Notes under the pieces: generated by a model
Seen by the model: the letters and a program-made list of their open reading frames with translations, nothing else
What the model was told of the DNA's origin: nothing
Database searches by the model: none
Made by a program: the position numbers and the translations under genes
In this document: in pieces, positions 39,361 to 49,166 of the stretch
Layout: each line of letters begins with the position of its first letter
Position numbering within the stretch: position 1 is the first letter of the stretch
Origin: Pandoraea sp.
GTDB lineage: Bacteria; Pseudomonadota; Gammaproteobacteria; Burkholderiales; Burkholderiaceae
Direction: 5' to 3'
Length of the DNA: 64,000 nucleotides
Assembly: GCF_004297875.1 (NCBI RefSeq)
Contig: NZ_SCSK01000047.1
Span: 1-64,000 of the forward strand

Positions 39361-39521
39361 GGAAAGTAGAGGATTTACACGAATTCATAAAAACAGAGAA
39401 TGTTTTTATAAATCAATGGTTTATGGCGCATTTTTTTGTTTATAAAATCATAAAATTTAAGCTTCAATGACATAAAATCGCTCGAAAATCGAGGGATCTG
39501 TTTTTGTGGCGTGAAACGACT
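39361..39521. other. AT-rich gap before the RAYT gene
   Basis: About 160 bases, far richer in A+T than the rest of the window. It contains the inverted repeat ATAAAAACA (39387-39395)/TGTTTTTAT (39401-39409) around GAGAA, and several TTTATAAA-like words that could act as promoters for the transposase gene. I see no coding sequence in it. The base composition suggests DNA of outside origin or strong promoter constraint. Confidence 0.6.
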
Positions 39522-40238
39522 ATGGCGCGACTTCCACGACTATTCATTGCAGGGCAGGCGCAGCACATTATTTTGCGGGGCAATAACAGGCAGCCTGTTT
39601 TTGTCGACGACGAAGATCGTCTGGCTTTTCTCGGTTGGCTCAAAGAGGCGGCCAGAGCGCATGATCTTGCTATCCACGCCTATTGCCTCATGCCGAACCA
39701 TATGCACCTGCTGGCAACGCCCGGCGATGAGCGCAGCCTGCCCATGACCCTGCAGGCCGTTGGCCGTCATTACGTACTCCATTTCAATCGGCGGCATCTG
39801 CGTACGGGGTCATTGTGGGAGGGACGTTACCGTGCGACCGTGATCGAGGCCGAGCGCTATCTGCTGGTCTGCAGCCGCTACATTGAACTGAACCCGGTTC
39901 GCGCCGGCTTGTGTGACACGCCGGAATCCTATCGCTGGTCAAGTTATGCGCATCACGTTGGACTGAGCGTCGATAGCTTGATTACCGATCACCCGCTCTA
40001 CTGGGCGCTCGGCAATACGCCTTTCGAACGCCAGCGCGTCTATCGCGAGTCATTTGCGCAACCATTGCCGGAAGGCGATCTGCGAGCCATTCGCGAAGCC
40101 ACTCAAAAGGGTTGGCTGCTGGGTGACGATATTTACCGGCAACGCATGGCGATGCTGGCCAACCGCCGCATCGCGCCACTCTCGCGAGGGCGTCCGCGGC
40201 GCGGCAAACCGGCCAATCCTGTCGATCCGAACAGCTGA
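39522..40238 (+). mobile_element. REP-associated tyrosine transposase (RAYT, IS200/IS605-like Y1)
   Basis: RAYTs are single-copy, domesticated relatives of IS200 transposases that act on REP palindromes. The 238-residue product has the HUH metal motif in CLMPNHMHLLA and the conserved RTGSLWEGRYRATVIEAERY followed by SRYIELNPVRAGL; catalytic Tyr is likely in this helix. The ATG at 39522 gives the usual MARLPRLF start. The reading frame is intact. It sits between the ompW pair and gltB and is followed by short GACCC repeats. Confidence 0.92.
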
Positions 40239-40616
40239 GCGCTGGCGTCGCGCCCCGGTCGGTGTGCTGAGCTTTGGCAACGATATCGGGGGGGCCGCTG
40301 CCGCATCGGAAACCGCTTTGCTCGCCGCGCCAGCGTGCGCGATCGCTTTCAACCTTGGGGGTGTGTATGACTTGCTGGTTAATCGGCCAATTTTAATATG
40401 ACCCTAATTAACTTCGGTTTCGGTTGGGCGCTGGCAATTAATTGAACCCGACCCTAATTTAAAATTTTGTATTTGCTTGATCGATCGCGTATATTCCAGT
40501 TTCAGCACGTTTGTGCAGTGCGCAAGTTCATGCCCTGACGCCTGTGCCGGCCACGCCCGGTCGCATGACCCCACTTAATTCGGTGGCTCGTTCGAGTCGC
40601 CTCGATAAAACAGACG
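40239..40616. other. Intergenic region between the RAYT gene and gltB
   Basis: This 378-base gap holds no convincing gene. It shows three related short words: TGACCCTAATTAA (40399-40411), GACCCTAATTTAAA (40450-40463) and TGACCCCACTTAATT (40566-40580). A GCTGGCG (40241-40247)/CGCCAGC (40328-40334) inverted pair frames the first part. A possible gltB promoter is TTGTAT (40467-40472), 17 bases, TATATT (40490-40495). The last part up to the GTG start has no clear Shine-Dalgarno sequence. Confidence 0.6.
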
Positions 40617-43600
40617 GTGTATCACGTGGAAAAGAAACAGAAATCGATCGCGGCGGCCCGAGCAGAGCAGCTGGCGCAAGAATTCGTGGCTCCAGCCCCG
40701 CAGGGCCTGTACGACCCAAAGAACGAACATGACGCCTGCGGGGTCGGGTTCGTGGCGCACATCAAAGGCCATAAGAGTCACGATATCGTGGCGCAAGGTC
40801 TCAAGATCTTGCTGAATCTCGATCATCGCGGTGCCGTTGGCGCCGACCCGCTGATGGGTGATGGCGCGGGTATTCTGCTTCAGATTCCCGACCAGTTCTA
40901 TCGCGAGGAAATGGCGCAGCAGGGCGTCGCGTTGCCACCGGCCGGTGAGTATGGCGTTGGTATGATTTTCCTGCCCAAGGAGCATGCCTCACGACTGGCA
41001 TGCGAGCAGGAGCTCGAGCGCACGGTCAAGGCCGAAGGCCAGATCGTGCTGGGCTGGCGCGACGTGCCGGTCGACCACGACATGCCGATGTCGCCCGCGG
41101 TCAAGGCCACCGAGCCGGTTATCCGCCAGGTGTTCATCGGTCGCGGCCGCGACATCATGGTGACCGACGCGCTCGAGCGCAAGCTCTACGTGATTCGCAA
41201 AACTGCCAGCCATCGCATCCAGAAACTCAATCTCAAGCACGGCAAGGAATACTTCGTACCGTCGATGTCGGCGCGCACCGTTGTCTACAAGGGGTTGCTG
41301 CTGTGCGATCAGGTGGGCCGCTATTATCGCGACCTGGCCGATCCGCGTACGGTCTCGGCGCTGGCGCTGGTTCATCAGCGGTTCTCGACCAATACATTCC
41401 CGGCCTGGGAGCTGGCGCACCCGTATCGGATGGTTGCGCATAACGGTGAGATCAACACCGTCAAGGGCAACGTGAATTGGCTCAATGCCCGGACCGGCGC
41501 CATTTCGAGCGCGGTGCTCGGCGATGACCTGCAAAAGCTCTGGCCGCTGATTTACCCGGGGCAATCCGACACAGCGTCGTTCGACAATTGCCTCGAATTG
41601 TTGACGATGGCAGGGTACCCGCTGGTGCATGCTGTCATGATGATGATCCCCGAGGCATGGGAACAGCACACGCTGATGAACGACAACCGGCGCGCGTTCT
41701 ATGAATATCACGCGGCGATGATGGAGCCCTGGGATGGCCCGGCGGCGATCGCGTTTACCGACGGCCGTCAGATCGGCGCCACTCTGGACCGCAACGGCTT
41801 GCGCCCCGCGCGTTATTGCATCACCGACGACGATATTGTCATCATGGCCTCCGAGGCCGGCGTCCTGCCGATCCCGGAATCGAAGATTGTCAAGAAATGG
41901 CGGCTGCAGCCGGGCAAAATGTTCCTGATCGACATGGAACAGGGCCGTATCATCGACGACCGCGAACTCAAGGACAATCTGGCCAACGCCAAGCCGTACA
42001 AGAGCTGGATTGAGGCGGTGCGCGTCAAGCTCGATGAAATCACCTCGCAAGTCGAGGACGTGGCCGCCGAGCACGACGCCACCACGCCGCTGCTCGACCT
42101 GCAGCAGGCGTTCGGTTACACCCAGGAGGACATCAAGTTCCTGCTCGCGCCGATGGCTACCAACGGCGAAGAGGCGGTCGGCTCGATGGGCAACGATAGC
42201 CCGCTGGCCGTGATGAGCAACAAGAACAAGACGCTCTACCACTACTTCAAGCAGTTGTTCGCGCAGGTCACCAATCCACCGATCGATTCGATCCGCGAAA
42301 ACATGGTGATGTCGCTCGTTTCGTTCATCGGGCCCAAGCCGAACCTGCTCGATACCAACAACATCAACCCGCCGATGCGCCTGGAAGTGCCGCAGCCGGT
42401 GCTCGATTTCAAGGACATCGCGAAGATTCGCCACGTCGACAAGTACACCGGCGGCAAGTTCCGCTCGTACGAATTGAACATCTGCTATCCCGTCGCATGG
42501 GGCAAGGAAGGCATCGAAGCCCGCCTGGCATCGCTGTGCGCAGAGACGGTCGACGCTGTCAAATCCGGCTACAACATCCTGATCGTGTCCGATCGCCGCA
42601 CCGATCGGGACAATGTCGCGATTCCGGCGCTGTTGGCCACCTCGGCCATTCACCAGCACCTGGTCTCGCATGGCTTGCGTACCAGCACCGGCTTGGTGGT
42701 GGAAACCGGCTCGGCACGTGAAGTGCACCACTTTGCCCTGCTCGCCGGGTATGGCGCCGAAGCCGTGCATCCGTATCTGGCGATGGAATCCATCTACGAG
42801 ATGGCCAAGGGCCTGCCTGGCGAATTGTCCCCGGAAAAGGCCGTGAAAAACTACGTCAAGGCAGTGGGCAAGGGGCTGCAAAAGGTGATGTCCAAGATGG
42901 GCATCTCGACCTATATGTCGTACACCGGCGCGCAGATTTTCGAGGCTATCGGCCTGTCGCAGACGCTGGTCGAAAAATATTTCCGCGGCACGGCGTCGAA
43001 CGTCGGCGGTATTGGCATCTTCGAATTGGCCGAAGAGGCGATCCGTCTGCACAAAGACGCTTTCGGCGACGATCCGGTGCTCACCAACATGCTCGACGCG
43101 GGTGGCGAGTACGCCTACCGCATCCGCGGCGAAGAGCATATGTGGACCCCTGATGCAATCGCCAAGCTGCAGCACTCGACGCGCGCCAACTCCTATCAGT
43201 CGTACAAGGAATACGCCAATCTGATCAACGATCAGAGCAAGCGTCATATGACCTTGCGCGGCTTGTTCGAATTCCGTGTCGATCCCAGCAAGGCGATTCC
43301 ACTCGACGAGGTGGAGCCCGCCAAGGAAATCGTCAAGCGTTTTGCCACCGGCGCCATGTCGCTGGGCTCGATCTCGACCGAAGCGCACACCACGTTGGCC
43401 ATTGCGATGAACCGCATCGGCGGCAAGTCGAATACCGGCGAGGGCGGCGAGGATGAGCGCCGCTACCGCAACGAGCTGCGGGGCATTCCGATCAAGCAGG
43501 GGGAGACCCTGGCGGGCATCGTTGGCCAGGATGTCATCGCGCGCGATATCGTGCTGCAAGAGGGTGACTCACTGCGCTCTAAGATCAAGCAGGTGGCGTC

Positions 43601-45377
43601 GGGTCGCTTCGGCGTGAGCGCTGAGTATCTGGTGTCGGCCGATCAGATCCAGATCAAGATGGCGCAAGGCGCCAAACCCGGCGAGGGCGGCCAGTTGCCC
43701 GGCCATAAGGTCTCCGATTACATCGGTAAGCTGCGTTACTCGGTGCCTGGCGTCGGTTTGATCTCGCCGCCGCCGCACCACGACATCTACTCGATCGAAG
43801 ACCTGGCGCAGTTGATCCACGATCTGAAGAACGTCAACAGCAACGCGTCGATCTCGGTCAAGCTGGTTTCCGAAGTCGGCGTGGGTACGGTGGCCGCGGG
43901 CGTGGCCAAGGCCAAGGCCGATCACGTCGTGATCGCCGGGCATGACGGCGGCACGGGCGCTTCGCCGCTGTCGTCGATCAAGCATGCTGGCTCCCCATGG
44001 GAACTGGGCCTGGCCGAAACCCAGCAAACGCTGGTGCTCAATCGCCTGCGCGGGCGCATCCGCGTGCAGGCCGATGGCCAGATGAAGACGGGGCGTGACG
44101 TCGTGATCGGTGCGCTGCTCGGCGCCGACGAGTTCGGTTTTGCGACAGCGCCGCTGGTCGTGCAGGGCTGCATCATGATGCGCAAGTGCCATCTGAACAC
44201 GTGCCCGGTCGGCGTCGCGACGCAGGACCCGGTGCTGCGCCGCAAATTCGAAGGCAAGCCCGAGCACGTGGTCAATTACTTCTTTTTCGTGGCCGAGGAA
44301 GTGCGCGAAATCATGGCGCAGCTCGGTCTGCGCACGTTCGATGAGCTGATCGGCCGTGCCGATCTGCTCGACACGAAGAAGGGGATCGAGCACTGGAAGG
44401 CCAAGGGTCTTGATTTCTCGCGCATTTTCCATTTGCCGCAGGTCGAGGCGTCGGTGCCTCGCCTGCACGTCGACAAGCAGGATCATGGTCTGGCCAACGC
44501 GCTCGATTATGCGCTGATCGAAAAGGCCATGCCGGCGCTGGAAAAAGGCGAGCATGTCTCGTTTATCCAGCCGGTGCGCAACGTCAACCGCACCGTGGGC
44601 GCCATGCTCTCGGGCGAGGTCGCGCGCCGCTATGGTCACGACGGTTTGCCGGAAGACACCATCCATATTCAGCTCAAGGGAACGGCAGGTCAGAGCTTCG
44701 GCGCGTTCCTCGCGCACGGCATTACACTCGACCTGGTGGGCGATGGTAACGACTACGTCGGCAAAGGCTTGTCGGGCGGGCGCATCATTGTGCGACCGAC
44801 CAACGATTTCCGTGGCGCGGCCGAGCAAAACATCATCGTCGGCAATACCGTGCTGTATGGTGCGCTGGAGGGAGACGCCTACTTCCGCGGCGTGGCGGGT
44901 GAACGATTCTGCGTGCGTAATTCGGGCGCGGTCGCAGTGGTCGAAGGTACCGGCGACCATGGTTGCGAGTACATGACCGGCGGCACGGTGGTGGTGCTTG
45001 GCGAGACCGGCCGCAACTTCGCAGCCGGCATGTCGGGGGGCATCGCTTACGTGTACGACCCGGACGGCACGTTCCAGGCCAAGTGCAACACCGCGATGGT
45101 GGCGCTCGAACCGGTGCTGCCGCAAGGCGAGCAGGAACGCACCGTCGACGCGGGGCTATGGCATCGTGGCCAGACTGACGAAGCGCAGTTGCGTCAACTG
45201 ATCGAGCAGCACTTCCAGTTCACCGGCTCGATGCTGGCCAAGGCGCTGCTGGCCGACTGGGATGGTGCACGCCGCAAATTCGTCAAGGTGTTCCCGACCG
45301 AATACAAGCGGGCGCTGGGCGAAATGGCGGCCAAGGCCGCCCAAGCGCCGGCTGCCAAACAAGCCATGGCCGCTTGA
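40617..45377 (+). CDS. gltB: Glutamate synthase (NADPH) large subunit
   Basis: GltB makes glutamate from glutamine and 2-oxoglutarate. The 1586-residue product has an N-terminal class II amidotransferase domain whose catalytic cysteine is Cys41 (HDACGVGF), so about 40 residues are probably removed; a central domain; the FMN synthase domain with the 3Fe-4S cysteines in [15 protein letters not shown]; and the C-terminal beta-helix with repeated Gly patterns ([10 protein letters not shown] belongs to the FMN part). No ATG is available: GTG 40617 or GTG 40626 starts it, both without a strong ribosome-binding site. Paired with gltD. Confidence 0.97.
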   Translation: MYHVEKKQKSIAAARAEQLAQEFVAPAPQGLYDPKNEHDACGVGFVAHIKGHKSHDIVAQGLKILLNLDHRGAVGADPLMGDGAGILLQIPDQFYREEMAQQGVALPPAGEYGVGMIFLPKEHASRLACEQELERTVKAEGQIVLGWRDVPVDHDMPMSPAVKATEPVIRQVFIGRGRDIMVTDALERKLYVIRKTASHRIQKLNLKHGKEYFVPSMSARTVVYKGLLLCDQVGRYYRDLADPRTVSALALVHQRFSTNTFPAWELAHPYRMVAHNGEINTVKGNVNWLNARTGAISSAVLGDDLQKLWPLIYPGQSDTASFDNCLELLTMAGYPLVHAVMMMIPEAWEQHTLMNDNRRAFYEYHAAMMEPWDGPAAIAFTDGRQIGATLDRNGLRPARYCITDDDIVIMASEAGVLPIPESKIVKKWRLQPGKMFLIDMEQGRIIDDRELKDNLANAKPYKSWIEAVRVKLDEITSQVEDVAAEHDATTPLLDLQQAFGYTQEDIKFLLAPMATNGEEAVGSMGNDSPLAVMSNKNKTLYHYFKQLFAQVTNPPIDSIRENMVMSLVSFIGPKPNLLDTNNINPPMRLEVPQPVLDFKDIAKIRHVDKYTGGKFRSYELNICYPVAWGKEGIEARLASLCAETVDAVKSGYNILIVSDRRTDRDNVAIPALLATSAIHQHLVSHGLRTSTGLVVETGSAREVHHFALLAGYGAEAVHPYLAMESIYEMAKGLPGELSPEKAVKNYVKAVGKGLQKVMSKMGISTYMSYTGAQIFEAIGLSQTLVEKYFRGTASNVGGIGIFELAEEAIRLHKDAFGDDPVLTNMLDAGGEYAYRIRGEEHMWTPDAIAKLQHSTRANSYQSYKEYANLINDQSKRHMTLRGLFEFRVDPSKAIPLDEVEPAKEIVKRFATGAMSLGSISTEAHTTLAIAMNRIGGKSNTGEGGEDERRYRNELRGIPIKQGETLAGIVGQDVIARDIVLQEGDSLRSKIKQVASGRFGVSAEYLVSADQIQIKMAQGAKPGEGGQLPGHKVSDYIGKLRYSVPGVGLISPPPHHDIYSIEDLAQLIHDLKNVNSNASISVKLVSEVGVGTVAAGVAKAKADHVVIAGHDGGTGASPLSSIKHAGSPWELGLAETQQTLVLNRLRGRIRVQADGQMKTGRDVVIGALLGADEFGFATAPLVVQGCIMMRKCHLNTCPVGVATQDPVLRRKFEGKPEHVVNYFFFVAEEVREIMAQLGLRTFDELIGRADLLDTKKGIEHWKAKGLDFSRIFHLPQVEASVPRLHVDKQDHGLANALDYALIEKAMPALEKGEHVSFIQPVRNVNRTVGAMLSGEVARRYGHDGLPEDTIHIQLKGTAGQSFGAFLAHGITLDLVGDGNDYVGKGLSGGRIIVRPTNDFRGAAEQNIIVGNTVLYGALEGDAYFRGVAGERFCVRNSGAVAVVEGTGDHGCEYMTGGTVVVLGETGRNFAAGMSGGIAYVYDPDGTFQAKCNTAMVALEPVLPQGEQERTVDAGLWHRGQTDEAQLRQLIEQHFQFTGSMLAKALLADWDGARRKFVKVFPTEYKRALGEMAAKAAQAPAAKQAMAA

Positions 45378-45388
45378 GCCGGTTGCCA

Positions 45389-45429
45389 GCGATGCGGGAC
45401 TGCGGTGCTGCACACCGCACCCGCATCGC
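45389..45429 (+). other. Nested hairpin in the gltB-gltD gap
   Basis: GCGATGCGGG (45389-45398) pairs with CCCGCATCGC (45420-45429); inside, TGCGGTG (45401-45407) pairs with CACCGCA (45413-45419) around CTGCA. Seventeen pairs in all, with a two-base bulge, 11 bases after the gltB stop. There is no U-tract, so it should not stop transcription; it could be an mRNA-stability element that sets the gltB:gltD ratio. Confidence 0.6.
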
Positions 45430-45479
45430 GTGCCGGATCCGCGTCTTATATTTCACGAATCAACCGTACTGAGAAGCAC

Positions 45480-46946
45480 ATGGGCAAGGTCACAGGTTTT
45501 CTCGAATTCGAGCGTCAGCACGAGTCATACGAAGCGCCGCTCGCACGCGTCAAACACTATAAGGAATTCGTCCTCGCGCTGACCGACGAGCAGGCGAAAA
45601 TCCAGGGCGCGCGCTGCATGGACTGCGGCATTCCGTTTTGCAACAACGGGTGCCCGGTCAACAATATCATCCCCGACTTCAATGACCTGGTGTTCCGGCA
45701 GGACTGGAAGACGGCCATCACGGTTTTGCATTCCACCAATAATTTCCCGGAGTTCACGGGGCGAATCTGTCCCGCACCATGCGAAGCGGCGTGCACGCTC
45801 AACATCAACGACGACCCGGTCGGCATCAAGTCAATCGAACATGCGATCATCGACAAAGCCTGGGGTGAAGGTTGGGTCGAACCGCAGGTGGCCACGCACA
45901 AGACCGGCAAAACCGTGGCAATCGTCGGTTCCGGGCCGGCAGGGCTGGCGGCTGCGCAACAACTGGCACGCGCCGGCCATGACGTGACGGTGTTCGAGAA
46001 GAACGACCGCATTGGCGGCCTGCTGCGCTACGGGATTCCCGATTTCAAGCTGGAGAAATGGCTGATCGATCGCCGCATGCGCCAGATGGAAGCCGAAGGC
46101 GTGACTTTCCGTACCGGTGTCTACATCGGTACGGAGGCTCCCGAGGCGCACATCAACAATTTCTCGAAGGAAATGCTTTCGCCGGAGCAACTGCAGGCGC
46201 AATTCGACGCAGTGGTTATCGCCGGCGGCGCCGAGCAGCCGCGCGACCTGCCGGTGCCGGGCCGAGAGTTGGCGGGCATTCACTTCGCCATGGAATTCCT
46301 GCCGCAACAAAACAAGGTCAACGCCGGCGACAAGCTTGCCGAGCAGATCAAGGCCACCGGCAAGCATGTGATCGTGATTGGTGGCGGCGATACCGGCTCG
46401 GATTGCGTCGGCACGTCGAACCGGCACGGCGCGGCCAGCGTCACGCAATTCGAATTGCTGCCGCAGCCGCCGGAGCAGGAAAACAAGGCGCTGGTCTGGC
46501 CCTACTGGCCGATCAAGCTGCGCACGTCGTCGAGCCACGAGGAAGGCTGCGAGCGCGATTGGGCGGTCGCCACGAAGCGGTTTGAAGGCAAGCACGGCAA
46601 GGTTGAGAAACTGATCGCGGTGCGCGTCGAATGGAAGGACGGCAAGATGCAGGAGGTCGCCGGGTCGGAGTTCGAATTGAAGGCCGATCTGGTGCTGCTG
46701 GCGATGGGCTTTGTCTCGCCGTTGCAAACGCTGCTGGAGGCGTTCGGTGTGAGCAAGGATGGGCGCGGCAATGTGCGCGCCGCCACCGAAGGCGAGAGCG
46801 CCTATGTAACCGACGTGCCCAAGGTGTTTGCCGCGGGCGACGTACGCCGTGGCCAATCGCTGGTGGTCTGGGCGATCCGGGAGGGGCGTCAATGCGCGCA
46901 TGCGGTCGATCAGTTCCTGATGGGGCATTCGGTCTTGCCGCGCTGA
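45480..46946 (+). CDS. gltD: Glutamate synthase (NADPH) small subunit
   Basis: GltD takes electrons from NADPH through FAD and iron-sulfur clusters to GltB. The 488-residue product has N-terminal cysteine clusters (Cys46, 49, 54, 58 in [13 protein letters not shown]; Cys97, 101, 105 in [11 protein letters not shown]), the FAD site [13 protein letters not shown] (GSGPAG at 150-155) and the NADPH site [18 protein letters not shown] 45480 is used; the ATG at 45405 lies in the hairpin region and is not homologous. Ended by the terminator at 46969. Confidence 0.97.
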   Translation: MGKVTGFLEFERQHESYEAPLARVKHYKEFVLALTDEQAKIQGARCMDCGIPFCNNGCPVNNIIPDFNDLVFRQDWKTAITVLHSTNNFPEFTGRICPAPCEAACTLNINDDPVGIKSIEHAIIDKAWGEGWVEPQVATHKTGKTVAIVGSGPAGLAAAQQLARAGHDVTVFEKNDRIGGLLRYGIPDFKLEKWLIDRRMRQMEAEGVTFRTGVYIGTEAPEAHINNFSKEMLSPEQLQAQFDAVVIAGGAEQPRDLPVPGRELAGIHFAMEFLPQQNKVNAGDKLAEQIKATGKHVIVIGGGDTGSDCVGTSNRHGAASVTQFELLPQPPEQENKALVWPYWPIKLRTSSSHEEGCERDWAVATKRFEGKHGKVEKLIAVRVEWKDGKMQEVAGSEFELKADLVLLAMGFVSPLQTLLEAFGVSKDGRGNVRAATEGESAYVTDVPKVFAAGDVRRGQSLVVWAIREGRQCAHAVDQFLMGHSVLPR

Positions 46947-46968
46947 GCCTCGCTTGCGCCGCTGACGC

Positions 46969-46998
46969 AAAAGCCACTCCGTCGGGGTGGCTTTTTTT
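46969..46998. terminator. Bidirectional terminator between gltD and the ABC exporter gene
   Basis: AAAAGCCACTCC (46969-46980), loop GTC, GGGGTGGC (46984-46991) and T-run 46992-46998; one G-U pair. The minus strand carries TTTT after the stem. It serves gltD and probably also the convergent gene. Confidence 0.88.
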
Positions 46999-47025
46999 CA
47001 AGGGGATCGCCCGGTTGGCGCGGCG

Positions 47026-48726
47026 CTATGCCGCAATGGTGCCGGAGGCGGTTTCGTCGCGAACTTCGGGCGGCGCGATTTTCAGCGTGTGCTGGTGATA
47101 GGCGGCCAGGCTGTCGCGATGGGCGACGCTGATGATTGCTGTGTGCGGCAGCCGCTCGAGCAGCGTGTCGTACAAGTGCCGCTCGGTGGCGACGTCCAGC
47201 GCACTGCTGGCCTCATCAAGAAAGAGGTAGTCGGGGCGCTGCAACAGCGCGCGTGCCATCGCCAGCCGCTGCTGCTCGCCGGGGGACAAGCGGTTTTCCC
47301 AGTGTCCCGATTCGTCCAGCCGGTCGGCAAGCCCGTCGAGTTGACACGCGACGAGCACGTCGCGGCAAGTCTCATCCGAAAAGTCCGATGCCTCCGACGG
47401 GTAGCATAACGCCGCCTTGAGCGTGCCGATCGGCAAATAGCTTTGCTGAGGCAGGAACATCATCCGCTCGCGCGCCGGCGTTTGGATCCGGCCCTGGCCG
47501 AATGGCCAAAGCCCAGCCAAAGCCCGCATCAGTGTGCTTTTACCGCTGCCCGACGGCCCGGAAATCAACCAGCGGGCGCCGGCGGGGATATGGACGGCGC
47601 CGATCTGCGTGAGCGGCGCGCCGTTGGGCAGATTCAACTGCAGATCATGCGTGGCGAGATCATGACCGGTCTCGACCTGAATGCCGTCGACAGGATCGGG
47701 CAAATGCATGATGCGATGAAATTCTCGAAGCCGGTTGACCGTGGCCTTCCAGTCGGCCAGTGTCGAGTAACTGTTGATGAACCATGACATGGCGCCGCTG
47801 ACCTGGCCGAATGCATCGGCCATGCGAAACAGGAGCCCGAGCGATAGCGCGCCGGCAAAGTAACGGGGCGAAGCTGCCAGCAGGGGAAAGATGCTCGAGA
47901 CCTGGCCGTAGATCGAGTTGGCGAACATCAGCCGCTTCGTGTAGCGCATGATCAGCCACCAGTTGTCGCGAATATGGCTGAAGGCCGTGCGAAAGCGCTG
48001 CGTCTCGGCTGCCGCGCCGCGATAGAAGGCGACCTGTTCGGCGTTTTCCCGCAGGCGAACCAGCAGGAAACGGAAATCCGCCTCGACTTGTTGCTGGCGG
48101 TAACTGATCGACGTCAGGGGTCGGCCGACTTTATGGATCATGATTGACCCGAGCAGCGCATACAGCGCGGCCGCCCACACCATGTAACCGGGAATGCTCA
48201 CGTGCATGGTGCCGAGCGCAAACGATAGCGCGCCCGACAGGGTCCATAGGATGACGACGAACGAAATCAGCGTGACGACGTTCGACAGCAGATCGAGCGA
48301 CAATGCGAGCGTGCTGGTCGCCAGCGAGCGCAGGTCTTCCGAGATGCGTTGATCGGGGTTGTCGACCAAATGGTCGCGCTCGATGCGATAGAAGGCGCGA
48401 TCTCCCAGCCACTGGTCGAGGTAGCGATCGGTAATCCATTGGCGCCAGCGAAATTCCAGCATCTGCTGGTAGTAGATGCGAAACGTCGCCAGGAAAATGA
48501 AGCTGAAGGCAAGAATGGTGAATTCGATCAGCGACGATTTGAAAACAGCCCAGTCGCGGTGCTCCAGCGCGTTGTAGAAGTTGGTGTTCCAGGCATTCAG
48601 TCGCACATTGATGTAGACGATGCCGAGATTCATGGCGATCACCAGCACCAGCAGGCCGCGTGCCAGCCATCGCTCTTCGGAGAACCAGTAGGGGCGGATC
48701 AAGCGCCAGGGGCTGATGGATTTCAT
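47026..48726 (-). CDS. ABC transporter, fused permease/ATPase of the SbmA/BacA-YddA type
   Basis: The family moves peptides, bleomycin-like compounds or cobalamin across the inner membrane; the substrate here is unknown. The 566-residue product has an N-terminal permease with about six segments (NFYNALEHRDWAVFKSSLIEF is the shared SbmA/BacA motif) and a C-terminal ATPase with Walker A SGPSGSGKSTL (near residue 388), signature LSPGEQQRLAMAR and Walker B YLFLDEASSALD. The ATPase half separates it from SbmA itself. Divergent from the thiamine operon; no link to it is shown. Confidence 0.92.
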   Translation of the reverse strand: MKSISPWRLIRPYWFSEERWLARGLLVLVIAMNLGIVYINVRLNAWNTNFYNALEHRDWAVFKSSLIEFTILAFSFIFLATFRIYYQQMLEFRWRQWITDRYLDQWLGDRAFYRIERDHLVDNPDQRISEDLRSLATSTLALSLDLLSNVVTLISFVVILWTLSGALSFALGTMHVSIPGYMVWAAALYALLGSIMIHKVGRPLTSISYRQQQVEADFRFLLVRLRENAEQVAFYRGAAAETQRFRTAFSHIRDNWWLIMRYTKRLMFANSIYGQVSSIFPLLAASPRYFAGALSLGLLFRMADAFGQVSGAMSWFINSYSTLADWKATVNRLREFHRIMHLPDPVDGIQVETGHDLATHDLQLNLPNGAPLTQIGAVHIPAGARWLISGPSGSGKSTLMRALAGLWPFGQGRIQTPARERMMFLPQQSYLPIGTLKAALCYPSEASDFSDETCRDVLVACQLDGLADRLDESGHWENRLSPGEQQRLAMARALLQRPDYLFLDEASSALDVATERHLYDTLLERLPHTAIISVAHRDSLAAYHQHTLKIAPPEVRDETASGTIAA

Positions 48727-48899
48727 GATGTATCTGCGTTGGTCGGGGAGGGCAGCGCCTCGTCGATCGGCGATCGTTTGACCGAGCGTGGCGAGTTACG
48801 TTGCATGGTCATTGCAATCGCAAATGACGAAAACGGGACCTATCGTAACCCAAGTACTCTTGCGCGGCGGCAAGTCTTTGTGTTGTAATGCTTTCGGGC

Positions 48900-48984
48900 G
48901 AAACAGGGGTGCTTCGCGGCATGACCGCGAGGCTGAGAGAAACCCTTTGCACCCGACCCGGATAATACCGGCGTGGGAAGTTTC
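48900..48984 (+). promoter_or_regulatory. TPP (thiamine pyrophosphate) riboswitch
   Basis: All conserved THI-box parts are present in order: P1 GAAAC (48900-48904) with GTTTC (48980-48984), AGGGGTGC, GGCTGAGAGAAACCC, TTGCACCCGA, CCGGATAATACCGGCG and TGGGAAG. It controls the thiO-thiS-thiG-thiE operon by sensing TPP. A weak promoter, TTGCGC (48860-48865), 18 bases, TGTAAT (48884-48889), would start the RNA almost at P1. The platform is probably translational: TCCTT (49032-49036) can mask AAGGA (49056-49060) before the small ORF. Confidence 0.95.
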
Positions 48985-49064
48985 CGACTCCTCCAGTCAT
49001 TTGGCGGGTATGGTGGCAAGCACCTGTTTCGTCCTTGATGCAGCAGCCAGGCAAAAAGGATTCC

Positions 49065-49166
49065 ATGAACCCGCAAAACCAATATCTCGATTTCGTTGGC
49101 GCCGCGCCACGTTCCGGCGTTGTCCTGCTGCGCCTTCGCGCTGATGCCGGAGCGCCGCGATCATGA
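49065..49166 (+). CDS. 33-residue upstream ORF coupled to thiO
   Basis: Between riboswitch and thiO an ATG follows AAAAAGGA by 4 bases, the best ribosome-binding site in the leader. The frame gives 33 residues starting MNPQNQYLDFVGAAPRSG and ends in TGA overlapping the thiO ATG (ATGA). It is in a different frame from thiO. I recognise no homologue. It may be a leader peptide or the worn N terminus of a lost gene; coupling to thiO is inferred from the overlap. Confidence 0.5.
   Translation: MNPQNQYLDFVGAAPRSGVVLLRLRADAGAPRS

Noticed and set aside
40239..40334. GCTGGCG/CGCCAGC inverted pair as transposon ends of the RAYT unit
   Set aside because: Only 7-8 bases, on one side of the gene and GC-rich; expected by chance here.
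40054..40401. Small frame over the end of the RAYT gene and the following gap
   Set aside because: No ribosome-binding site, no similarity, and half of it overlaps the RAYT frame.
40989..43559. 856-codon open frame on the minus strand opposite gltB
   Set aside because: It lies wholly over the well-conserved GltB frame; long antisense frames come from GC-rich codon use. Its translation shows no recognisable domain.
43569..45125. 518-codon minus-strand frame opposite gltB
   Set aside because: Same reason: a shadow of GltB with His/Arg/Asp-rich unstructured translation.
49065..49166. Treating the small frame before thiO as the true N terminus of ThiO
   Set aside because: It is in a different frame and closes with its own stop on the thiO ATG; no single indel is indicated because ThiO is complete from its own ATG.
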